Assembly: GCA_964411505.1 (NCBI GenBank)
Contig: CAYPLH010000036.1
Span: forward strand, 1-40,096
DNA: 40,096 nt
Reading direction: 5' to 3'
From: CAYPLH01 sp964411505
GTDB lineage: Bacteria > Bacillota > Clostridia > CAYPLH01 > DUMO01
Position numbers and translations under genes: made by a program. Below the pieces are notes generated by a model. That model was given only the letters and a program-made list of their open reading frames with translations, had not been told where the DNA came from and did no database searches. This document shows positions 33,709 through 40,096 of this stretch, one piece after another (the first letter of the stretch is position 1; the number at the start of each line of letters is the position of its first letter).

Positions 33709-35727
33709 ATGGATAAAGAGCAGTATATTGATATTTTTATTGAAGAAACCAAAGAGCATTTACAAAATCTGACCTTGCAGCTTTTACAATTAGAAAGGAA
33801 TTCGGAGGATACTGCAACTATCAATGAAATATTCAGGTCAGCTCATACATTAAAAGGAATGTCAAGCACAATGGGATTTGAAAACATGTCTCGAATGACC
33901 CATAAAATGGAAGACGTGCTGGACTTGGTCAGGAATGATAACCTTAAGGTCAACTCTCATATAGTAGATCTGTTTTTTAAGTGTCTTGATGCACTGGAGA
34001 ATTACTTGGAAAACATAATTAGCTCAGGCAGTGATGGTAATGGCGAGCACAAGGAGGTAGTTGAACTTTTAAACAAAGAAATTATCCGAAGTGCAAAAGA
34101 CGAGGTAGATGTAAACATAGGATCTTTAGGGGATAATAATAGCATATGTCTTATGAAGGTTGATCAATATGAGCTTTTTGCAGTTAATAAAGCGTTTGAG
34201 ATGGGAATGTGTGTGTATCAGATAAATGTGAAACTAGATAAAGGCTGTTTGCTAAAATCAGCTCGAGTTTTTTTAGTATTTCAAACTCTTGAAAAATACT
34301 CTGAAATAATAAAAGCAAATCCTTCAGTAGAAGAACTTGAAGACGAGAAATTTGATTATGAATTTTCTGTGCTTGTTGTTACGAATAAAGATATGAATGT
34401 TCTTGAAAAAGCAGTTAATAACATATCTGAAATCGAAAAAGCTTCGGTTGTTTTATATAATCCTACATCTAGTTCCAAAAATAAAAGCATTCAATGCACA
34501 CCTGAAGGTTCAGATTTTGAACACAGCTGCCATAAAGATATACAGACAGCTGGGAATGATATAAAAAAAAGAAAAGCAACAGCTTTAAAGACTGTTAGGA
34601 TAGATATCGAAAGACTTGATGTTTTGATGAATCTTGTCAGCGAGCTTATAATCCAAAAGACAAGACTATTTAGGATTGCTTCCGTGGATAAATCTACCAG
34701 TTTTGACGAAGCGCTTGAGTATTTGGAGCGAATAACTACTGACTTGCATGATGCTGTTATGAAAGTCAGAATGGTGCCTATAGAAAGTGTGTTTAACAGA
34801 TTTCCTAGAATGATCAGGGACATTTCAAGAGACTTAAACAAAAATATTATGCTTTCCATGTCTGGTGAAGATACTGAACTGGATCGTACAGTTGTTGACG
34901 AAATCGGTGATTCACTGATACATATTCTTAGAAATGCAGCAGACCATGGGATTGAATCAAAAGAAAAACGCAAAAAGCTTAATAAAAGTGAAGAATCACA
35001 TATTTTTCTTCGAGCATATCATGACGGAAATAATGTTGTTATTGAAATTGAAGATGATGGACAGGGTCTTGATATAGAATCAATCAGAGAAAAAGCTATA
35101 GAGCGAGGCTTAACAAAAGAGGATTATGCTGATAACTTGTCTAATGAGGAAATAATGAATTTTATTTTTAAGCCTGGGTTCAGCACATCAGATGAAATAT
35201 CCGACGTTTCGGGTAGAGGGGTGGGGCTGGATGTCGTAAAAACCAAAATTGAGTCAATGAGTGGTACAATTGAAGTTAAGACAGAAAAAGGAAAAGGCTC
35301 AAAATTTATAATCCGATTTCCACTAACCATTGCCATTATCCAAGCATTACTTGTAGAGATTGGAAATGAAGAGTATGCGATCCCTATTAACTTAACAAGT
35401 CAAATACTTACGGTGGATCCTTTGGCAATTAAAACAATTCAGAAAAAGGAAATAATAATTATTAATGGTGTCATCGTACCTATTATAAGGCTTAATTCTG
35501 TTCTTGGTATTAAAAAGGGAGAAAACACGGAAAAGGATATTACAATCGTAGTCGTAAAAAAGGGAGAAAAACTTTCTGGTTTTGTGGTAGATAGTGTGCT
35601 CGGACAACAGGAAATTGTTGTAAAGTCTCTGGGCAAGCTGTTGCAAGGAATCAAGTATATTGCAGGTGCTACTATTCTCGGAGACGGAAGTGTGGCACTA
35701 ATACTAGATGTTAATTCGTTAAGCTGA
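33709..35727 (+). CDS. cheA: Chemotaxis sensor histidine kinase CheA
   Basis: The 672-residue cytoplasmic kinase works with receptors and CheW. Domains in order: HPt P1 with H46 in SAHTLKG (1-110); CheY-binding P2 (about 145-255); dimerisation P3 (about 290-355, VRIDIERLDVLMNLVSELIIQKTRL); ATPase P4 with N box HILRNAADHGIE, DDGQGLD, and GFSTSDEISDVSGRGVGLDVVK; and CheW-like P5 (about 540-670). All kinase boxes are intact. The start is two bases after the cheB stop, with GGGGTG spanning that stop. It phosphorylates CheY in this operon; CheB here has no phosphorylation site for it. Confidence 0.98.
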   Translation: MDKEQYIDIFIEETKEHLQNLTLQLLQLERNSEDTATINEIFRSAHTLKGMSSTMGFENMSRMTHKMEDVLDLVRNDNLKVNSHIVDLFFKCLDALENYLENIISSGSDGNGEHKEVVELLNKEIIRSAKDEVDVNIGSLGDNNSICLMKVDQYELFAVNKAFEMGMCVYQINVKLDKGCLLKSARVFLVFQTLEKYSEIIKANPSVEELEDEKFDYEFSVLVVTNKDMNVLEKAVNNISEIEKASVVLYNPTSSSKNKSIQCTPEGSDFEHSCHKDIQTAGNDIKKRKATALKTVRIDIERLDVLMNLVSELIIQKTRLFRIASVDKSTSFDEALEYLERITTDLHDAVMKVRMVPIESVFNRFPRMIRDISRDLNKNIMLSMSGEDTELDRTVVDEIGDSLIHILRNAADHGIESKEKRKKLNKSEESHIFLRAYHDGNNVVIEIEDDGQGLDIESIREKAIERGLTKEDYADNLSNEEIMNFIFKPGFSTSDEISDVSGRGVGLDVVKTKIESMSGTIEVKTEKGKGSKFIIRFPLTIAIIQALLVEIGNEEYAIPINLTSQILTVDPLAIKTIQKKEIIIINGVIVPIIRLNSVLGIKKGENTEKDITIVVVKKGEKLSGFVVDSVLGQQEIVVKSLGKLLQGIKYIAGATILGDGSVALILDVNSLS

Positions 35728-35788
35728 TATTGCTGCTGTGGGGATTAGAACTCCCAAAGCTTTAATTCTAATTGAAGGAGCTGATTGT

Positions 35789-36244
35789 ATGGGGCCAAAA
35801 CAAAAGGAGAAACAGTTTGTATTATTTAATGTGGCTGGCTATGGGTATGGTATTGATATACAGAATGTTCTTGAAATAACCGTTATGCTGCCCATAACGA
35901 GGGTGCCTGAAACTCCAGATTTTATACAAGGTGTTTTAAATTTGAGAAGTGACATAGTGCCTGTTATTGACATGAGAAAAAGGCTTGGATTCGATACTGT
36001 GCAGTTTACTGAAGTCAGTAGGATTATTGTGTTGTTTTATAATAACATAAAAGCTGGTATTATAGTTGATTCAGTCCAGGAAGTAATTGAAATTTCTGAG
36101 GATAACATCGATAGTTCTTTTGACATTAATGAAAGTGAGTATGGTGAGTTTATTTTGGGAATAGGAAAACTTGATGACCGTGTGGTTGCTCTTATTGATA
36201 TTGAGAGATTAATGAACGTTGGTATGGGAGTTTCTACGATATGA
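35789..36244 (+). CDS. cheW: Chemotaxis coupling protein CheW
   Basis: The 151-residue single-domain adaptor links receptors to CheA. It shows the CheW fold: KQFVLFNVAGYGYGIDIQNVLEI, ITRVPETPDFIQGVLNLRSDIVPVIDMRKRLG and IIVLFYNNIKAGIIVDSVQEVIEI. The start ATG 35789 has GAAGGAG at 35774-35780; the GTG at 35738 would add 17 unconserved residues. The stop overlaps cheC by four bases. Confidence 0.96.
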   Translation: MGPKQKEKQFVLFNVAGYGYGIDIQNVLEITVMLPITRVPETPDFIQGVLNLRSDIVPVIDMRKRLGFDTVQFTEVSRIIVLFYNNIKAGIIVDSVQEVIEISEDNIDSSFDINESEYGEFILGIGKLDDRVVALIDIERLMNVGMGVSTI

Positions 36245-36858
36245 CGAGAAATTTTAATAATTTTAACAGCATGTATTTGGATGTTTTAAAAGAAATCGGC
36301 AATATTGGCTGCGGAAACGCAGTTACATCACTTGCTAAGATGATTAACAGAAAGATTCAAATGGAAGTGCCAAAAGTCAAGATATTGGATTTTAAAGAAG
36401 TTTCTGATGTGCTTGGCAGTGCCGATGAACCAGTTGTGGGCATAATGTTGAATGTTCACGGTTCTATTACAGGAAGTATTTTGTTTATTTTGGATATAAA
36501 GCATGCTCGTATGCTTGTTAACATGCTTATGGGCTATAATAACAGGATCGGAGCAGCCTTTGATGAAATCGAATTATCTGCACTTAAGGAGATGGGGAAC
36601 ATACTTGCAAGTTCGTACCTGTCAGCATTATCCGAACTCACCAAAATCCAAGTCATTCCGTCTGTGCCTGACATTTCAATTGACATGGCAGGAGCAATAT
36701 TAAGTGTACCGGCTATTGGTTTTGGTAAATTAGGAGATTCAGTTCTCTATATAGAAACAGAATTCTATGAAGACTGCACAAAGGTGGTAGGGGATTTCTT
36801 TTTAGTACCTGAGTTAGAATCATATGATGTTTTACTGAAAGCTTTGGGAGTAGTTTAA
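36241..36858 (+). CDS. cheC: CheY-P phosphatase CheC
   Basis: The 205-residue protein belongs to the CheC/FliY/CheX phosphatase family. Both active sites keep their ExxN residues: E18/N21 in KEIGNIGCGNA and E117/N120 in KEMGNILASSYLSAL. In Bacillus CheC binds CheD, which raises its activity; cheD follows here after two bases. It is longer than the minimal CheX and has no FliN domain, which separates it from FliY. Start overlaps the cheW stop. Confidence 0.96.
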   Translation: MTRNFNNFNSMYLDVLKEIGNIGCGNAVTSLAKMINRKIQMEVPKVKILDFKEVSDVLGSADEPVVGIMLNVHGSITGSILFILDIKHARMLVNMLMGYNNRIGAAFDEIELSALKEMGNILASSYLSALSELTKIQVIPSVPDISIDMAGAILSVPAIGFGKLGDSVLYIETEFYEDCTKVVGDFFLVPELESYDVLLKALGVV

Positions 36859-36860
36859 TA

Positions 36861-37346
36861 ATGCAAAAAATTGTTAAAGTAGGAATGGCGGATTTTAAAG
36901 CTATTGAGCATCCGGGAATATTGACCACTTTGGGGTTAGGCTCTTGTGTTGGAATTGCGCTTTTTGACTGGAAAATAAAAGTTATTGGGTTAGCTCATAT
37001 AATGCTGCCATCAAGCTCTTCTGCAAGGAATAAAGATAATGTGGCAAAGTTTGCTGATACTGCGGCGATTCAACTTATAGCCCAGATGAAAAGAAAAGGT
37101 GCAAATACCAAAGATATAGTGGCTAAGTTAGCTGGCGGTGCAAAGATGTTTAATTTCACGAATTCTTCAGACATTTTGAATGTTGGAGAACGGAATGTAG
37201 CTTCAGCAAAGAATGTTCTTGAGGAATTAAGAATTCCTATTGTATCATGTGATACTGGAGGTAATTACGGAAGGACTATTGAACTGCACTCGGATGATGG
37301 TCTTTTGCATATAAAAACAATTGGTCATGGAGTAAAAGTTATTTAA
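36861..37346 (+). CDS. cheD: Chemoreceptor glutamine deamidase CheD
   Basis: The 161-residue enzyme deamidates receptor glutamines and binds CheC. The catalytic triad by comparison with Thermotoga CheD is T23, C29 (LGSCVGIALFD) and H46 (GLAHIMLP). The region AKLAGGAKMF..SSDILNVGERNV is also conserved. The start is two bases after cheC, consistent with paired function. Confidence 0.96.
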   Translation: MQKIVKVGMADFKAIEHPGILTTLGLGSCVGIALFDWKIKVIGLAHIMLPSSSSARNKDNVAKFADTAAIQLIAQMKRKGANTKDIVAKLAGGAKMFNFTNSSDILNVGERNVASAKNVLEELRIPIVSCDTGGNYGRTIELHSDDGLLHIKTIGHGVKVI

Positions 37347-37367
37347 ATTTTTTTTAGGAGACAGTAA

Positions 37368-37814
37368 ATGAATTATATAAAAAAGCTGCCTTTTGTAATA
37401 TCTTTATTGATAACCATATTAGTAGGAATAATATGTTACACTAAAGATGTTGATGTTAAAGACATTTACTTGAGAATGGCAGTGTGTCTTGGAATTTTTA
37501 TATTGCCTGGAATACTTTATAAAAAAACTTTGTTTCAGCTTGAAGATGAGCTCAATACGAAAACAGAAAAAGATGCTGCAATTAAAAGTAAAAATCGCAC
37601 AGCTGCCCAAAAGACTGAAAGCACTTTAAAGAGCAGTACATCAGAAATAGATATTTCGAAGGAGAATATAAAAAAGGATTTTGATGCTGACGGTAATACT
37701 GATGAAAAATTAGATTTATCATCAGTTGAAAGTGAAGAAGAGTTAGATTTACAGGATGAATTTTCTCCTTGGGATTTAAATGATATAATTAATTATAAAG
37801 TACAAAAGAAATAA
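37368..37814 (+). CDS. Unrecognised membrane protein between cheD and sigD
   Basis: I do not recognise this 148-residue protein. It has two hydrophobic segments, about residues 6-24 (KLPFVISLLITILVGIIC) and 36-51 (RMAVCLGIFILPGILY). A long, highly charged, probably disordered tail follows, with a basic part (about 62-90) and then an acidic part (about 95-130). The tail ends in a more hydrophobic segment, EFSPWDLNDIINYKVQKK, that looks like a binding peptide. AGGAG lies about nine bases before the ATG. SwrB of Bacillus, next to sigD there, is also a small membrane protein, but no sequence similarity can be claimed. Confidence 0.75.
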   Translation: MNYIKKLPFVISLLITILVGIICYTKDVDVKDIYLRMAVCLGIFILPGILYKKTLFQLEDELNTKTEKDAAIKSKNRTAAQKTESTLKSSTSEIDISKENIKKDFDADGNTDEKLDLSSVESEEELDLQDEFSPWDLNDIINYKVQKK

Positions 37815-37834
37815 CTATAAATGTGGAGGTAATG

Positions 37835-38602
37835 ATGTTATCCACTGAAGAAAAAACAGAGTTGTGGAAGCAGTATGCAAAAAATCACAATACAGCTGTA
37901 AGAGACAAATTGATTATTGAATATTCACACCTGATAAAGTATGTCGCAGGAAGGCTAAGTATGTACTTTGGATCAAATGTTGAATATGATGATCTGGTTG
38001 GCTTTGGGGTTTTTGGATTAGTTGATGCAATTGATAAGTTTGATATAAATAAGGGTGTAAAATTTGAAACATATGCTTCTCTAAGGATACGAGGTTCTAT
38101 TATAGACAGTATAAGGGAAATGGATTGGGCCCCAAGGTCTGTAAGACAAAAAGGAAAAGAGCTTGAAAATGCGTTTTCTGAAGTTGAAAGAATTACAGGC
38201 AAGCCAGCTACTGATATTGAAGTAGCAAATAAGCTGGGTGTCTCATTAAAAGAGTATTACAAAATACTAAACAATGTAAGCAACTCGAATCCGGTTTCAC
38301 TAGATGAATTTTTAGAGCAGAATCATGAAATAGGGGTAAAGGCTGATAACTCCGATTGGGAAACGCAGCCAAGTAAATATATCGAAATTTCAGACCTAAG
38401 AGAAATTCTTGGCAATGCCATAGATAATTTACCTGAAAAAGAAAGAAGTGTGATTACCTTGTACTACTTTGAAGAATTGACACTTCGAGAAATCAGTGAG
38501 ATAATGAAGGTGTCCGAATCCAGAATTTCACAGCTGCACACAAAAGCATTGCTAAGATTAAAAGGTAAAATGGGCAGACATAAATCTTTACTTAATAGTT
38601 AA
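37835..38602 (+). CDS. sigD: Flagellar sigma factor SigD (sigma-28, FliA type)
   Basis: The 255-residue sigma factor directs RNA polymerase to late flagellar and motility promoters (TAAA-N15-GCCGATAA). Regions 2 (YDDLVGFGVFGLVDAIDKFDINKGVKFETYASLRIRGSIIDSIREMDWAPRSVRQKG), 3 and 4 (LPEKERSVITLYYFEELTLREISEIMKVSESRISQLHTKALLRLK) are complete. The start is ATG 37835, five bases after GGAGG (37825-37829); GTG 37823 and ATG 37832 lie in or against that site. An anti-sigma FlgM gene is not in the window. Being near the operon end, its level depends on readthrough of the whole transcript. Confidence 0.96.
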   Translation: MLSTEEKTELWKQYAKNHNTAVRDKLIIEYSHLIKYVAGRLSMYFGSNVEYDDLVGFGVFGLVDAIDKFDINKGVKFETYASLRIRGSIIDSIREMDWAPRSVRQKGKELENAFSEVERITGKPATDIEVANKLGVSLKEYYKILNNVSNSNPVSLDEFLEQNHEIGVKADNSDWETQPSKYIEISDLREILGNAIDNLPEKERSVITLYYFEELTLREISEIMKVSESRISQLHTKALLRLKGKMGRHKSLLNS

Positions 38603-38628
38603 TATTAACGCCAATGGAGGGAGATAAG

Positions 38629-40005
38629 ATGCCTGAGCATGTTAGAATAACTAAGAGCTTTGATAAGATAAAGGCCTTTATAATGTTATTGAAACATGAA
38701 ACTTATAGCATAGTATCTGAAGCGGAGCTTATTGGTTGTTTGGTAGATCAAGGGATAGTATATGGAGTCAAGGATGATGTTTTAAAAAGCCTTGTAAACA
38801 ACCCTATATATGATGAGGAAATTTTAATTGCAGAGGGAATAAAACCGGTCAATGGCAGGGATGGAATTGTAACATATCACTTTGACATTAAAAGAGAAAA
38901 CAGACCTAATATATTGGTAGACGGAAGTGTGGATTATAAAAATTTAAGTAAAATAGAGAGTGTTAACAAAGGAAAGGTGCTTTGTACCTTTACGCTACCC
39001 ACAATGGGGACGCCTGGGAAAAGTGTTGAAGGTAAAATACTCAAATCAATAAACGGAAAGAAAGTCAGAATCCCTAAAGGAAAAAATGTAAGCATTACGA
39101 AGGACGGTCTGTCTTTGGTAGCTTCAATCGATGGTCAAGTAATGTTTTTTGATGGTAAGGTAAATGTTTTTGCGACATATGAAGTTCCAGCAGATGTTGG
39201 CAACACGACAGGGAATATTAAGTTTATTGGAAATGTTGTGGTAAGGGGAAATGTACTTTCTGGATTTGATATAGATGCAGGCGGTTTTGTAGAGGTTTTA
39301 GGTGTGGTAGAAGGCGCGACAATTAAAGCTGGCGCAGATATAATATTAAGACGAGGAATGCACGGTATGAATAAGGGAGTTCTTATCAGCGGTGCGGATG
39401 TTATATCTAGCTACATAGAACATAGTACAGTATATGCAAAAAATGACATTAAAGCCGACGCAATCATGCACAGCCAGATTTGCTGTGGTAACAGGGTTCA
39501 GCTATCGGGGAGAAAAGGACTGCTGGTAGGCGGGAATACAAAAGCAGGTAGGGAAGTCATTGCAAAGGTAATAGGTTCACCGATGTCTACAAAAACTGAA
39601 ATTGAAGTTGGGCTTGATCCGGCACTAAAAGAGCAATATAAGGCACTTAGAGAGGAATTGCAGCTGCTTCAAAATGATTTAAAAAAGACATCGCAGGTAA
39701 TAAGTCTTTTACAGAAAATGCAGAGTGCAGGATCACTTAAAGATGATAAAAAAGAAATGCTAGGTAAAAGTATAAGAACTAGGATTTTTCAACATGGCAG
39801 AATAAGCGAAATAAAAACTCAAATATCGAATATTGAAACAAAAATGCAGGAAGAGACAAAGAGTACAGTAACATCATATAGCATAATTTATTCGGGAACT
39901 AGTGTGGCAATAGGTTCAGCAGTAATGAATGTCAAAGATCCCCTTCATTACTGTACTTTATACAAAGATGGAGTAGATGTAAGGGTTGGACCTATCAAGG
40001 CGTAG
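38629..40005 (+). CDS. FapA family (DUF342) protein
   Basis: The protein of about 458 residues has an N-terminal FapA-specific domain (about 1-100, EAELIGCLVDQGIVYGV...ILIAEGIKPVNGRDG). A beta-helix polymer-like middle part (about 160-320) has repeated GNV/GADI turns (GNIKFIGNVVVRGNVLSGFDIDAGGFVEVLGVVEGATIKAGADIILRRGMHGMNKG). A coiled-coil C-terminal section (about 335-420) follows. Homologues in Firmicutes flagellar operons and elsewhere have unclear function; a morphogenetic or polymer-forming role like that of bactofilin-type beta helices is a guess. The start ATG 38629 has GGAGGGAG; the ATG at 38614 overlaps it. Confidence 0.85.
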   Translation: MPEHVRITKSFDKIKAFIMLLKHETYSIVSEAELIGCLVDQGIVYGVKDDVLKSLVNNPIYDEEILIAEGIKPVNGRDGIVTYHFDIKRENRPNILVDGSVDYKNLSKIESVNKGKVLCTFTLPTMGTPGKSVEGKILKSINGKKVRIPKGKNVSITKDGLSLVASIDGQVMFFDGKVNVFATYEVPADVGNTTGNIKFIGNVVVRGNVLSGFDIDAGGFVEVLGVVEGATIKAGADIILRRGMHGMNKGVLISGADVISSYIEHSTVYAKNDIKADAIMHSQICCGNRVQLSGRKGLLVGGNTKAGREVIAKVIGSPMSTKTEIEVGLDPALKEQYKALREELQLLQNDLKKTSQVISLLQKMQSAGSLKDDKKEMLGKSIRTRIFQHGRISEIKTQISNIETKMQEETKSTVTSYSIIYSGTSVAIGSAVMNVKDPLHYCTLYKDGVDVRVGPIKA

Positions 40006-40018
40006 GGAGAGTTTATTT

Positions 40019-40096
40019 ATTGTCTAGGAAAGTATGCTTTGCTAGACAATGGGGATTGCAAAGGGGAAGCCCCTTTGCTGCTTTAAGGAGGGTGCT
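40019..40096 (+). other. Tandem hairpins and ribosome site at the right edge
   Basis: The first hairpin pairs ATTGTCTAG (40019-40027) with CTAGACAAT (40042-40050). After one G/G mismatch it continues with AAAG/CTTT and a TATG loop. The second pairs GCAAAGGGG (40058-40066) with CCCCTTTGC (40070-40078) around a 3-base loop. No T run follows, so they look more like processing or stability elements than terminators. AAGGAGGGTG (40085-40094) is a ribosome site for a gene starting just beyond the window, implying that the operon continues. Confidence 0.7.

Noticed and set aside
34491..34973. A 160-codon open frame on the minus strand inside cheA
   Set aside because: It lies wholly within the well-conserved P3/P4 coding region of cheA, has no ribosome site and a serine/isoleucine-rich composition expected from reading a gene backwards.
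1..40096. CRISPR array, tRNA or rRNA genes, insertion sequence transposase
   Set aside because: No regularly spaced direct repeats, tRNA cloverleaf, rRNA sequence or transposase-like protein was seen.

Overview
This window is AT-rich chromosomal DNA from a Gram-positive, spore-forming, motile member of the Clostridia. The evidence is strong GGAGG-type ribosome sites, a T-box leader, sporulation-linked genes (a YteA-type zinc-finger protein and a Spo0E-like protein) and a Bacillus/Clostridium-type fla/che operon with FliY, CheC, CheD, FlhF, FlhG and a SigD-type sigma factor. It cannot be assigned to genus from sequence alone; a cellulolytic-cluster clostridium would fit, but that is a guess.

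Left third (1-9370), housekeeping genes as separate units. A sigma-A promoter and an isoleucine T-box leader (about 91-570) precede ileS, which encodes the long, eukaryote-like class of isoleucyl-tRNA synthetase. A 213-bp imperfect inverted repeat with two internal hairpins follows, then aroB (3-dehydroquinate synthase), a gene-free stretch of 489 bp, and pckG (GTP-dependent PEP carboxykinase). A bidirectional terminator separates pckG from mtnP (methylthioadenosine/purine nucleoside phosphorylase) on the minus strand. A divergent intergenic region leads to a YteA-type DksA/TraR zinc-finger protein.

Right three quarters (9596-40005), one long plus-strand motility and chemotaxis cluster. It opens with a 51-codon Spo0E-like gene, then rod and basal body (flgB, flgC, fliE, fliF), switch and export ATPase (fliG, fliH, fliI, fliJ, a MotE-like gene), hook (fliK, flgD, a TIGR02530-type gene, flgE), flbD/swrD, fliL, switch and CheY-P phosphatase (fliM, fliY), cheY, export gate (fliO, fliP, fliQ, fliR, flhB, flhA), the placement GTPase/ATPase pair flhF-flhG, chemotaxis (cheB, cheA, cheW, cheC, cheD), an unrecognised membrane protein, sigD, and a FapA/DUF342 gene. 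Together these build the hook-basal body and export gate, process chemotactic signals through CheA-CheY with three adaptation arms (CheB, CheC, CheD), and make the sigma factor for late flagellar genes. Flagellin, motAB, cheR, flgKLM and receptors are not in the window.

Points that stand out: the Spo0E-like gene at the head of the flagellar cluster; a CheB with no receiver domain; FlhB with NPEH where NPTH is expected; FliY with only one intact CheC-type phosphatase motif; six TTG start codons in the flagellar genes; several hairpins inside the operon, including a three-hairpin leader before flgE; the large palindrome after ileS; and a tandem hairpin pair at the right edge. I did not find a clearly new defence system, mobile system or biosynthetic system.
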